A stretch of 64,000 bases of DNA from Streptococcus shenyangsis (GTDB taxonomy: Bacteria > Bacillota > Bacilli > Lactobacillales > Streptococcaceae), in the NCBI RefSeq assembly GCF_006385785.1, contig NZ_VFSH01000001.1, positions 62,001-126,000 on the forward strand, read 5' to 3'. The translations under genes and the position numbers were made by a program. The notes beneath the pieces are model-generated. The model saw only the letters and a list, made by a program, of their open reading frames with translations, had not been told where the DNA came from and did not search any database. The number at the start of each line of letters is the position of its first letter. Within the stretch, counting starts at the first letter, position 1. This document shows positions 10,825-19,550 of this stretch, one piece after another.

Positions 10825-10853
10825 ATTATCCCACAGTTCACAAAATTTGTCAA
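10825..10853 (-). promoter_or_regulatory. Antitoxin RNA promoter
   Basis: Minus-strand TTGACA (10848-10853), a 17-nt spacer, and GATAAT (10825-10830). This is close to consensus, as expected for a constantly made, unstable antitoxin RNA that must exceed the toxin message. Confidence 0.8.
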
Positions 10854-10859
10854 AACTTT

Positions 10860-11213
10860 ACATCCTCAGCTTCTCAAGCTTTAACCGCTTTACAACAAGA
10901 CTTTCAAGTTTAAGAGAAAATTAGGGATTCTATCAATTTCATAGAAATTTTGATTTAGTAAACGAAGAGACAATCTTATATGTCACTTCTCATTTAATAC
11001 GCCACTACTAGACAAGCAAAATCATTATTACAGTAGTTCCAGTCCTTCAATTAACAGTCACTTACATTCAAAGCGAGGTTGAAGTAGCTGAAGTAACAGC
11101 AAACCTATTTCTTAGTCATATTCGCTAAAAAGGTCCCCGCCAATTCCCCGACCAAAATCCGAAAAATATCGAAAAATGATTTTTAGAAAACTCCCCAAAA
11201 GCCTGAAATAAAG
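10860..11213. other. Intergenic stretch without a recognised gene
   Basis: About 350 bp between the antitoxin promoter and sRNA copy 2. There is one broken plus-strand reading frame (about 10930-11128) interrupted by a TAG. It could be a decayed gene or chance, and I recognise no product. Confidence 0.4.
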
Positions 11214-11312
11214 CCAAAAAACTCCACCTGATTGGGTGGAGTTAAGGGAGATTATTATGAAAAAGAAAAGTTTAGAATTTTATTAAATAAAGTTAGGAGG
11301 TCTTTATTTAAT
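11214..11312 (-). ncRNA. CiaR-controlled small RNA (csRNA family), copy 2
   Basis: Minus-strand transcript of about 100 nt. It has an ATTAAATAAAG / CTTTATTTAAT hairpin carrying CCTCC in its loop, then an unpaired stretch with CATAATAATCTCCC, then an ACTCCACC...GGTGGAGT terminator and a short T run. It shares the anti-Shine-Dalgarno design of the other copies. Ends are inferred. Confidence 0.85.
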
Positions 11313-11318
11313 AACTAC

Positions 11319-11351
11319 ATGATACAAGACGAAACTTAAAACTAGCTTAAC
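11319..11351 (-). promoter_or_regulatory. CiaR-dependent promoter of sRNA copy 2
   Basis: Minus strand GTTAAG-CTAGT-TTTAAG (11335-11351), 10 nt, then TATCAT (11319-11324). Repeat spacing and -10 distance are identical to the other three copies. Confidence 0.8.
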
Positions 11352-11405
11352 TTTTCTCAAATTTTACTATTCTGCAAAAAATTTCTATCACTAGCACCTA
11401 TCCAA

Positions 11406-11501
11406 GAAAAAAAGCCACCTGATTGGGTGACTTCATTAGGAGATTATGATGAAAAAAGTTTTAGGATTTCATTAAATAAAGTTAGGAGGTCTTTATTTAA
11501 T
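11406..11501 (-). ncRNA. CiaR-controlled small RNA (csRNA family), copy 3
   Basis: Minus-strand transcript of about 95 nt with the same ATTAAATAAAG hairpin, CCTCC loop and TCATAATCTCC single strand. In its terminator stem (11412-11433) one pair is G-U on the minus strand but would be an A-C mismatch on the plus strand, which supports the minus orientation. Confidence 0.85.
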
Positions 11502-11507
11502 GGTTAT

Positions 11508-11540
11508 ATAATACTAGACCAGTCTTAAATTTTGCTTAAG
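11508..11540 (-). promoter_or_regulatory. CiaR-dependent promoter of sRNA copy 3
   Basis: Minus strand CTTAAG-CAAAA-TTTAAG (11524-11540), 10 nt, then TATTAT (11508-11513). Confidence 0.8.
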
Positions 11541-11598
11541 AAAAAACAAGTTTTGTTATTTTTCTCTGTTTATCCAAGTCATTCCTCTATAACACCTC

Positions 11599-12284
11599 TT
11601 AAAGCTCTCTCAAGCTCTTGTGCTGTCGTCCATTTTTATCAAAGTTTTCAGGATCCAACCATGTTTCCAATCGAGCTTTGACTTTTGGCCAGTCCTTATC
11701 AATCAATCCGTATCTCTCGTACGTCCCTTATAAACCACTGCCTGGCGGAAGGTCCCTTCATAGACAAAACCTAAACGTTCCGCTGCTCGTCTGGATGGCA
11801 GATTTAAGGCATCGCATTTCCACTCATAGCGACGATAGTTAAGCTTCTCAAAGACATAGCAAGCCAAGAGATACTGGGCTTCTGTTCCTATCCGTGTCCC
11901 CCTGAGTTTTGGAGAGAAAGTGACAGCTCCCACTTCTATTACTCGGTTATTCTGGTCAATGCGCATGAGAGAAAATGTTCCCAAAGCCTTACCAGTTGCC
12001 TTGTCTACAATCGCATAGTAAAAGCGATCCTTACGAGCCAACATCTGATTTAAAAGGCTGACCAACTCCTCTATATCTGCGACTGACTCCTGAAAGAGGT
12101 AGGTCCACATTTCCCGAGGCGTATCAGGGCCATAAACAGCTAATAAATCCTCCGCATGCTTTTCTACAGAGAGAGCCTCTATTCGAGCATAACGCCCTTC
12201 TAAAAAATCAATAGAAGGCAGTGCACCTGGTGTATAACCTTCCATTGACTCACCAATCATCTGACCATATTCGTTTACTGGCAT
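11599..12284 (-). pseudogene. GNAT acetyltransferase with frameshifted C-terminus
   Basis: A RimJ/RimL-type N-acetyltransferase. The open frame (11703-12284, 193 residues) covers the whole acetyl-CoA fold, including the RGTRIGTEAQYLL cofactor loop and the typical RRAAERLGFVYEGTFRQ end. It then stops at RTRDTD. The rest of the family's tail (IDKDWPKVKARLETWLDP...) is still encoded in another frame down to a stop at 11599. A small deletion of about 11 bp after the GAT-ACG-GAT codons best explains this. The catalytic fold is complete, so the shortened protein might still work. The substrate is unknown. Confidence 0.75.
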
Positions 12285-12378
12285 TTTTCTTCTCCTTGTT
12301 TTACGCTGAAAATACTATATCACAAATTGTTCTCTTTGGAAACTGGCACTGGCTTAAAACTTCATCCTCAACACTATA

Positions 12379-12798
12379 TTAGTGACCCGTTTTCTGTCTT
12401 TTATCCTCTAAGGCTTGATTAATTCGTTGAGTGAGTTTGTGAGTTTGCCAGATTTGATACAACCATATCAATCCATAAATTAACAAGAAAAAGAACCAAA
12501 GCAAGGGACTCCACAAGGCTGAACCCCAGCCCAAAAATAGAGAGATCAATACTAAGATAGTAGCTGTCACTAATAAATGAACTCCTACACGTATACTAAA
12601 AGCAAGAAACTCTAGCTTTTCAAGGATTAAAGTCAATACCCCCATAATTCCACCCATTAAAAACAGAGCTAGAATATTTTTTATCATTGGTTCAGGATAG
12701 GTAATACCTGGATAACACTGAGCTAATAACATCATACTCAAATAAAAGAAAGAAGCCGTACGCATTCCCGATACAAAATAATCAATTAATCGTTTCAT
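12379..12798 (-). CDS. DUF3021 family membrane protein
   Basis: A 139-residue protein with four predicted membrane helices and a charged tail (NQALEDKRQKTGH). DUF3021 proteins are habitually encoded right after a LytTR regulator and are thought to restrain it, by analogy with LytTR regulatory systems in streptococci. Here it follows the LytTR gene by 9 bp. It is the last gene of the ABC-permease-LytTR-DUF3021 unit. Confidence 0.8.
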   Translation of the reverse strand: MKRLIDYFVSGMRTASFFYLSMMLLAQCYPGITYPEPMIKNILALFLMGGIMGVLTLILEKLEFLAFSIRVGVHLLVTATILVLISLFLGWGSALWSPLLWFFFLLIYGLIWLYQIWQTHKLTQRINQALEDKRQKTGH

Positions 12799-12807
12799 GA
12801 TTTTCTC

Positions 12808-13263
12808 CTATAAACCTAGATAATTCATTAAGGACTTAACGTATTTCCGACTCACACTAGATTTGATGCCCCGAGTCATTTTAGCCATCATGTTCCCTGA
12901 AAAACTATCTGATAACGATTCTAAGTGGTCAATGTTTATAATTGAATGGCGTGATATCTGTATAAAGTTACGCCGATTAATCCGATTCTGAAAATTTATC
13001 AATGTTTCCTTAGTTTTATAAATCCCATCTACCGTATAAATGGTTAATAAATTCTTGTCAATATCAGCTAGAATAAGATCCTCAATTTTCACCATAACCA
13101 GATAATCATCCGTTCGAATAGGAATGGCCACCTGATTGGTCGTTGAAAATTGTTCTAAATACTCCATGATTTCCCTTGCTTGGCCGGTTAACTGAGCTGC
13201 CTGAATTACAATATGTGGGTCCTTTTCTGAAAACTCTGCCTTCATTTCAAAACGAATCTTCAT
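12808..13263 (-). CDS. LytTR-family DNA-binding regulator
   Basis: A 151-residue protein with no receiver domain. The N-terminal ~45 residues are of unknown type, and a LytTR DNA-binding domain spans about 50-148 (IPIRTDDYLVMVKIEDLILADID... then FIQISRHSIINIDHLES). Stand-alone LytTR proteins paired with a small membrane protein form LytTR regulatory systems. It follows the ABC permease gene and probably controls its own operon through direct repeats found upstream at 15056-15085. Confidence 0.88.
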   Translation of the reverse strand: MKIRFEMKAEFSEKDPHIVIQAAQLTGQAREIMEYLEQFSTTNQVAIPIRTDDYLVMVKIEDLILADIDKNLLTIYTVDGIYKTKETLINFQNRINRRNFIQISRHSIINIDHLESLSDSFSGNMMAKMTRGIKSSVSRKYVKSLMNYLGL

Positions 13264-13281
13264 TTTCTCTCCAATATACTT

Positions 13282-14124
13282 TTATTTTCTCTTGCTAAAT
13301 ACTTTAACAAATAAAAGCCAAAGAAGAATAGCGACGAGACATATAATAACCACTATAAAGTATGTCTCTTCCTTTGTCAATAGTTCTTGCCAGTTGATTT
13401 GGATTCCCATTTTTTCTTGAAATTCCTTTAACAAGCTGCTATTTCCTGTAAATGCGGTCTCTAATGGTTCTTTCATTAAAATTTGTCGATAGAGAGAAGC
13501 AATATAAGTTGCAGGGGTACACTTCATGATAATCTGTGCAAAATCAGGTAAAACTCCAATAGGGACATAAGTTCCTACTAAAAATCCAGAAGCAGTTCCC
13601 ACTATAGTTGCCAGTTTGCCAAGACTATCTACAGATTGAAAACGATAAATCAAGAGAATATTTATCAAACTTGAAAGCAGACTACTTAACAACATAATCA
13701 AAGTAATTTCCGGTAAATGACTGATAACTGGACTTTCTTTAAAATAAAGCCCCATAACAGCAAACATAAACACCTGCATAACAAAAGAAATGGCAATACT
13801 ACTGATTAGATAGGACATCTGTAAACCCCAGATACCTAAATCTGTCAAGAAGAGATCTTGATCCACTTGATTTTCACGATCCTGTACCATTTGTGTAAGA
13901 GCCGTAAAACTGGTTGTAATCCCAGTCACAGCCAAGGTCCCACCCATCAGCCAGTTATTTAAAAGGTTCGTATTATCAGGGAGTTGGGACCAAGCATCCG
14001 TCAAGTTCTTCTGCAAAAAAATGATATAAAGGAGGAAGGAAATCAATGCCCCCAATAATGAGAAAAATACTCCTGAACGATTACGAAAATATAAGATAAA
14101 ATTCCGTTTCAATAAAGCTAACAT
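13282..14124 (-). CDS. ABC-2 type transporter permease
   Basis: A 280-residue membrane protein with about six helices, of the ABC-2 exporter type. It opens MLALLKRNFILYFRNRSGVFFS, typical of such permeases. It abuts the ATPase gene, with its ATG sharing the last base of the upstream stop codon. Likely role: export of a lipid, drug or peptide; the substrate is unknown. Confidence 0.87.
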   Translation of the reverse strand: MLALLKRNFILYFRNRSGVFFSLLGALISFLLYIIFLQKNLTDAWSQLPDNTNLLNNWLMGGTLAVTGITTSFTALTQMVQDRENQVDQDLFLTDLGIWGLQMSYLISSIAISFVMQVFMFAVMGLYFKESPVISHLPEITLIMLLSSLLSSLINILLIYRFQSVDSLGKLATIVGTASGFLVGTYVPIGVLPDFAQIIMKCTPATYIASLYRQILMKEPLETAFTGNSSLLKEFQEKMGIQINWQELLTKEETYFIVVIICLVAILLWLLFVKVFSKRK

Positions 14125-14990
14125 TACCGAACCTCTCTTCCTGTAAGTGCAATAAAGGCATCATCCATGGTACCTGGACGAAACTCAAAAGAATCAATTT
14201 CTTCTCGTACTTTTGCCAAATATTCAATAGCTTCCAGTGATGTCCTTGGATAAAAAAGATATTCCAACTCATTTTCTTCCTTTACTGTCATTCCAGTCTG
14301 TAACAACTTTTCTAAATCCTTCATTTCTTTAAAACGAATTTTTAGGATATTAGATGCATACTGACTTTTAATAGCCGTCGCAGAACCTTGCGCAATCACT
14401 TTCCCATGATCAACGATATAGATCTGATTTGCTTCATCCGCTTCATCCAGATAATGAGTCGTTAAGATAATAGTCATCCCTTCATCCTTTTGTAGTCGAG
14501 ACAATAAATCCCAAATGGCTTTGCGAGTCTGAATATCTAGACCTGTCGTTGGTTCATCTAAGAAAAGAATATCTGGCTGTGAAAGAAGAGCACGCGCAAT
14601 ATCAACCCTACGTTTTTGCCCACCTGACAAAGTCCCATATAGTTGCTTCTGGAAAGCAGTCAAACCCAGTTGATGGATCAAATCATCCACACGACTTGCT
14701 GCAATCTCCTTATACTGTTGAGCACGAATCGTAAGATTTTCCCTAACTGTCAACATCTCATCCAGTACACTAGCTTGAAAAACAACTCCTATTTTCGTAT
14801 TTGGCGCATATCGAATCTGACCTTTTGTCGGCTTTTTCAAACCGATTAACATGGAAATGGTGGTTGATTTTCCTGCACCATTGGGACCCAAAATAGCATT
14901 AAAACTCCCTTTTTCAAACTCTAACTGAATATCGTCAACAGCCATATGATCGCCGTACCGTTTAGTCAAATGTTTAGCTTGTAAAATCAT
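14124..14990 (-). CDS. ABC transporter ATP-binding protein
   Basis: A 288-residue ATPase of the drug/antibiotic exporter type. Walker A is GPNGAGKST (about residues 36-44), the signature LSGGQKRR (about 130), and Walker [13 protein letters not shown] (about 153-164). A C-terminal extension follows the ATPase core, as in DrrA-type subunits. First gene of the four-gene unit that ends with LytTR and DUF3021 genes. Confidence 0.92.
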   Translation of the reverse strand: MILQAKHLTKRYGDHMAVDDIQLEFEKGSFNAILGPNGAGKSTTISMLIGLKKPTKGQIRYAPNTKIGVVFQASVLDEMLTVRENLTIRAQQYKEIAASRVDDLIHQLGLTAFQKQLYGTLSGGQKRRVDIARALLSQPDILFLDEPTTGLDIQTRKAIWDLLSRLQKDEGMTIILTTHYLDEADEANQIYIVDHGKVIAQGSATAIKSQYASNILKIRFKEMKDLEKLLQTGMTVKEENELEYLFYPRTSLEAIEYLAKVREEIDSFEFRPGTMDDAFIALTGREVR

Positions 14991-15028
14991 ATTTAGTTCC
15001 TCCTCTTTACCTCATCAGTTTAACAAAA

Positions 15029-15085
15029 AGTATGAAAGAAAAATCGACTTTTGAGATAGGTGGTTAAAATGAGAGGTTAAGTGGT
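15029..15085 (-). promoter_or_regulatory. Candidate LytTR boxes and promoter of the ABC exporter operon
   Basis: Direct repeats ATAGGTGGT (15056-15064) and TTAAGTGGT (15077-15085) are spaced 21 bp, two helical turns, as LytTR dimers usually need. A CATACT -10 (15029-15034) lies about 21 bp downstream on the minus strand. The half-sites do not match a specific known regulator. Confidence 0.5.
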
Positions 15086-15118
15086 GAGATGACGGAAACA
15101 GGATTATATTTTTCATTC

Positions 15119-15150
15119 AAAAAATCCTCCAGATTCTACTCTGAAGGATT
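15119..15150 (-). terminator. Terminator of leuS
   Basis: AATCCTCCAGA (15123-15133) pairs with TCTGAAGGATT (15140-15150). On the minus strand the hairpin ends in TTTTTT. Confidence 0.75.
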
Positions 15151-15156
15151 CTTATC

Positions 15157-15189
15157 TTATTTCACAACAATATTAACCAATTTAGTTGG
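15157..15189 (-). pseudogene. Remnant of a second leuS 3' end
   Basis: Minus strand encodes [10 protein letters not shown] and a stop, the same ending as the functional leuS ([10 protein letters not shown], 15242-15274), at about 75% DNA identity. It lies 52 bp beyond the leuS stop codon, just before the terminator. It looks like the tail of an older leuS allele left behind by recombination. Confidence 0.7.
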
Positions 15190-15241
15190 CTTCAATAGTC
15201 CAGTGGACCATTGAAGGTGGCAAATAGAGCTAATAAACTCG

Positions 15242-17743
15242 TTATTTAACGACGATATTAACGAGTTTGTTAGGTACCGCAATCACCTTGACGATTTCCT
15301 TACCGTCAATTTCTGCTTTGACTTTTTCATCAGCTAGAGCAATCTCTTGCAATTCTTCGCGTGATAGGTCTTTAGCGACCATGAGTTTGGCACGAACTTT
15401 TCCTTTGATTTGGACAACGATTTCGATTTCGTCTTCAACCAATTTGCTTTCGTCCCATGTTGGCCAAGCCACGTAAGAGATTGACTCACCTGTTGCTGCA
15501 ACTGTTTGCCAGAGCTCTTCTGCCAAGTGAGGTGCAAATGGTGCAATCAACTGAACGAAGCCTTTGGCGTAGTCTACATAAAGTTTTTCTTCCTTGTTAG
15601 CCGCGTTGACAAAGACCATAAGTTGGGCAATAGCTGTGTTGAATTTCAATGATTCGATTTGTTCTGTGACAGCTTTAACGGTTTCGTTATAAACCTTGTC
15701 AAGAGCGCCATTGTTTTCCGCAGCGATTTCTTTACTTGTAATCAAACGGTAAACACGGTCCAAGAATTTACGGCTTCCTTCCAGACCTTCTTCAGACCAA
15801 GCAATCGAAGCATCAAGTGGTCCCATGAACATTTCATAGACACGAAGGGTGTCAGCACCGTATTGTTCCACAACATCATCTGGGTTAACAACGTTCTTGA
15901 GGGATTTAGACATCTTGGCTGGTGCTTGCTCCAACTCTTCTCCTGTTTCCATGTGGAAGAAGGAGCCGTCACGTTTTTCAACCTTATCAGTTGCCACAAG
16001 AGCCCCACGGTGGTCACGGTAGCTTGTTCCCAAGATCATTCCTTGGTTAAAGAGTTTTTGGAATGGTTCCTTAGTCGGAACAACACCGAGATCATAGAGG
16101 AATTTATGCCAGAAACGAGCGTAAAGCAAGTGAAGAACGGCATGCTCTGCACCACCCACGTAGATATCTACTGGCAACCATTGTTTGAGGAGATCCTCAT
16201 CGGCCAATTTCTCAGTATTGTGTGGGTCAATATAGCGGAGGTAGTACCAGCTTGAACCTGCCCACTGTGGCATGGTGTTGGTTTCACGACGACCTTTGAC
16301 ACCATCTTCACGAGTCACTTCAAGCCAGTCTGTCAAGTTAGCTAGTGGACTTTCCCCTGTACCTGAAGGGCGGATGTCCTTGGTTACAGGCAAGACAAGT
16401 GGCAATTCACTTTCAGGAACAGCTGTTGATGTCCCATCTTCCCAATGAATGATAGGAATTGGCTCACCCCAGTAACGTTGACGGCTAAAGAGCCAGTCGC
16501 GGAGACGGTAGGTAACTTTCTCCTGACCACAGCCGTTTTCTTCCAACCAGGACACAATCTTAGCAATAGCTTCTTCTTTGTTCAATCCATCTAGGAAGTC
16601 TGAATTGACATGAAGACCATCCTCTGTGTAGGCAGCTTCTGCTACGTTTCCACCTTCAAGGACTTCTACGATTGGAAGGTCAAATTGTTTGGCGAATTCC
16701 CAGTCACGTTGATCGTGGGCAGGCACAGCCATTACAGCACCTGTTCCATAACTAGCAAGAACATAGTCCGCAATCCAGATTGGAATTTCCTTGCCATTGA
16801 CAGGGTTGATGGCATAAGCACCAGTCCAAACCCCTGTTTTTTCTTTGGCAAGGTCTGTACGAGCCAAGTCAGATTTGAGGCTAGCTTGGTGTTTGTAGTC
16901 TGCTACTGCATCTGCTTGCTCTGGGCTTGTGATAGCGTCAACCAAGTCATGCTCAGGAGCCAAGACTGTGAAAGTCGCACCGAAAAGGGTATCAGGACGA
17001 GTGGTAAAGACAGTAAATTCCTTATCAGTTCCCTTAACCTTGAAGGTTACATTTGCACCAGTTGATTTCCCAATCCAGTTGCGTTGCATGTCCTTGATAG
17101 ACTCTGGCCAATCTAGTTCATCTAAGTCATTAAGCAAACGCTCTGCATATGCCGTGATTTTGAGCATCCATTGGCGCATTGGTTTGCGAACAACTGGATA
17201 GCCTCCACGCTCAGAAGTTCCATCAGGAAGCACTTCTTCATTAGCGATAGCTGTTCCGAGTTCCTCAACCCAGTTTACTGGCACTTCCGCTTCATAGGCC
17301 AAGCCTTTTTCATAAAGCTTAGTAAAAATCCATTGCGTCCACTTGTAGTAGTTTGGATCTGTTGTATTGACTTCACGATTCCAGTCATAAGAAAATCCAA
17401 GCGCATTGATTTGGCGTTTGAAGTTGGCAATGTTCTCAGCTGTAAATTCTGCTGGGTCATTACCAGTATCCATAGCGTATTGCTCTGCAGGCAAACCAAA
17501 AGCATCCCAACCCATTGGGTGAAGGACATTGTAGCCTTGCGCACGTTTGTAACGACTGAGGATATCGGTTGCGGTATAGCCTTCTGGGTGTCCTACGTGC
17601 AGACCAGCTCCAGACGGATAAGGGAACATATCGAGAGCATAAAACTTCGGTTTTGATGCATCTGTTCCTGTCTTAAATGTATGATGTTCTGCCCAGTAGC
17701 TCTGCCACTTAGGCTCAATTTCTTTATGATTGTAAAAACTCAT
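15242..17743 (-). CDS. leuS: Leucyl-tRNA synthetase
   Basis: Class I synthetase charging tRNA-Leu. The 833-residue protein has the HIGH-type motif in [18 protein letters not shown] (about residues 40-57), a CP1 editing domain (about 220-410) and the KMSKS loop (AKMSKSLKN, about 610). The start ATG has a GGAGAGAG site. No T-box leader is visible in the short upstream gap. The 3' end is followed by a second, divergent copy of the last eleven codons. Confidence 0.97.
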   Translation of the reverse strand: MSFYNHKEIEPKWQSYWAEHHTFKTGTDASKPKFYALDMFPYPSGAGLHVGHPEGYTATDILSRYKRAQGYNVLHPMGWDAFGLPAEQYAMDTGNDPAEFTAENIANFKRQINALGFSYDWNREVNTTDPNYYKWTQWIFTKLYEKGLAYEAEVPVNWVEELGTAIANEEVLPDGTSERGGYPVVRKPMRQWMLKITAYAERLLNDLDELDWPESIKDMQRNWIGKSTGANVTFKVKGTDKEFTVFTTRPDTLFGATFTVLAPEHDLVDAITSPEQADAVADYKHQASLKSDLARTDLAKEKTGVWTGAYAINPVNGKEIPIWIADYVLASYGTGAVMAVPAHDQRDWEFAKQFDLPIVEVLEGGNVAEAAYTEDGLHVNSDFLDGLNKEEAIAKIVSWLEENGCGQEKVTYRLRDWLFSRQRYWGEPIPIIHWEDGTSTAVPESELPLVLPVTKDIRPSGTGESPLANLTDWLEVTREDGVKGRRETNTMPQWAGSSWYYLRYIDPHNTEKLADEDLLKQWLPVDIYVGGAEHAVLHLLYARFWHKFLYDLGVVPTKEPFQKLFNQGMILGTSYRDHRGALVATDKVEKRDGSFFHMETGEELEQAPAKMSKSLKNVVNPDDVVEQYGADTLRVYEMFMGPLDASIAWSEEGLEGSRKFLDRVYRLITSKEIAAENNGALDKVYNETVKAVTEQIESLKFNTAIAQLMVFVNAANKEEKLYVDYAKGFVQLIAPFAPHLAEELWQTVAATGESISYVAWPTWDESKLVEDEIEIVVQIKGKVRAKLMVAKDLSREELQEIALADEKVKAEIDGKEIVKVIAVPNKLVNIVVK

Positions 17744-17767
17744 GGTCTCTCTCCAATTTTGTGATGT

Positions 17768-17777
17768 TACTATTATA
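17768..17777 (-). promoter_or_regulatory. Promoter of leuS
   Basis: Minus-strand TGGTATAAT with the hexamer at 17772-17777, an extended -10 about 29 bp before the leuS ATG. Confidence 0.6.
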
Positions 17778-17829
17778 CCATTTTTGAGGGAATTTGGTCT
17801 CGTTCTATTCTATACTTTTCTATTTTACC

Positions 17830-17858
17830 TTGCTCTAGAATTTTTAAACTGCTATACT
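17830..17858 (+). promoter_or_regulatory. Promoter of the two-component system
   Basis: TTGCTC (17830-17835), a 17-nt spacer, then TATACT (17853-17858). The kinase ATG follows at 17891 behind an AAGGAGGTAG site. Confidence 0.6.
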
Positions 17859-17890
17859 TATAACAGAAAACCCTTCCAAGGAGGTAGCGA

Positions 17891-19550
17891 ATGTCTCATT
17901 CCTTTAAAAAATCTCTCCAAAAAGAAATTCTCCATAGAAGCTCTATCGCAGCTTTTATGACCTCTCTTTTACTACTCATTTTACTTTTTGGTTTTTCCTA
18001 TTTTTTACAAAAGCAGCAACTCTCCAAAGACACAAGACAGATTGTAAAACAGGTTCAAGAAATGAAAGAAGCAAATAATGAGCTCCTGACTACTATGAAC
18101 CATAAAATGATTCCTGGATTTTTGGATGGCAAACACACAGAGCGAGAAGTCTTTAGCTTATTTTACGAGACCAAAGCTAAATTAAAACTTAGTTCTGACC
18201 TCATTATCCTAAGTGATGCAGGTGAATTACTATTTAGTACCAATCGAAATCATCAAGAAAGTATTTTATCTCCCTACTATCTAAAACTGCTCATTCAAAA
18301 TCCTTCTCAAGAAAAAGTGACAGAAAAAATTGCACTCTCTTCAGATAAACAACATTACACACTCTTTATCAAACCACTACTTCAAAACCAACGAGTTATA
18401 GCCTATACGATTGCTTTCGTAAATGAGAATGATTTCATCTCAAGTTTCCCAATGATAAATTCTAAATACATCATTACCGATAACTTTGGTAATATGTTTT
18501 CCAACAATACAAATCAATTTACTCGTTCCACTCTTGAAAAATTTGATGAAAAACTCCTACACTCTCGCACCCACTGGTATGCGAACGAACCGCTTATTGT
18601 TCAAAAAGAAAAAGTCGGTGCTATTTTTTCAATCTATACTTTTCAATCCTTCTTTCCTATTCCTAGCTTACTTGGCCTAGCCTCCATTCTCACCTTATGT
18701 ATATTCTTCCTCTACTTCTGGCAAGCAAGACGAATTGCTCACAAAATTGCTACACACAACGCTGTTCCTATTGAAAGCTTGGTTTACCAACTTCAAGAAA
18801 TTCCCAAACAAGCAGAAAAAAGGCTTTCTCTACAAACAGGTGATGAGTTTGAGTTTATGGCAGAAAAAATCAACAATATGTTGTACGAATTAGATCAACT
18901 TCATCAAAAAATGTTGACCATAGAAAAAGAAAAGTGGATTTTTGAAAGAAAAATGCTGGAAGCTCAGTTCAATCCTCATTTTCTCTACAATACACTTGAG
19001 AACACTTGAGACGATTAAAGTCACTTCTTTAATGGATGCAGCTCTCACACAAGACCTGATTCAAAACCTTACGCGCATTCTTCGCTACAGTATCACCGAT
19101 TTAGAAAAAGAAACAACCATTTGTCAGGATTTAAAGATTATAGAGGATTACCTGATTATTCATAAGATTCGTTTCGAGCACTTTTCCTATGATATTGTCT
19201 GCCCAGAAACTGTCGATAATCAGCCTATTCCTAAACTTTTCTTGCTTCCTCTAGTAGAAAATGCTATAAAATATGGGATGCAATACCGTATTGATCTTCA
19301 TATAGATATCCAAATTACCTGGGAAGCAGATTCTCTGACTTTTTTAGTCAAGGATAACGCCGGAGGGCTCACAAAACAAGAGCGACTCGCTATTTTAGAC
19401 TCTTTAGAAAGCCCTCATACCCAGCATGGCATCGTGAACAGCTATAAACGATTGAGCAATTTCTTTTCTGATGTCCAGCTAGATTTAGGAGTCAATCGCC
19501 AAGGAGAAACTTGGGTCAAATTTATAACGAAAGGACTAACTCATGTTTAA
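17891..19550 (+). pseudogene. YesM-type sensor histidine kinase, frameshifted
   Basis: Frame 1 (17891-19009) encodes an N-terminal helix (about residues 20-37), an extracellular sensor region, a second helix near residue 255, a HAMP-like linker and the phosphoacceptor segment FNPHFLYNTLE (His363). It then hits a stop. Frame 2 carries on with ETIKVTSLMDAAL... through the N box LPLVENAIKYGM and the ATP lid to a stop at 19550. The break is an exact 10-bp tandem duplication of ACACTTGAGA (18992-19001 and 19002-19011). Removing one copy restores one frame of about 550 codons. As written, the kinase has no ATP-binding domain attached to its histidine. It overlaps the regulator gene by 8 bp. Confidence 0.9.
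18992..19011 (+). repeat. 10-bp tandem duplication breaking the kinase gene
   Basis: ACACTTGAGA occurs twice in a row. It could be a fixed mutation, a reversible slippage site, or an assembly or culture artefact. Confidence 0.9.

Noticed and set aside
10930-11128. Interrupted plus-strand reading frame in the Fst-sRNA gap
   Set aside because: It has an internal stop, no ribosome site and no recognisable product, so it is not listed as a gene.
15659-16255. Long plus-strand frame (198 codons) inside leuS
   Set aside because: It lies wholly antisense to a conserved synthetase gene and has an implausible composition.
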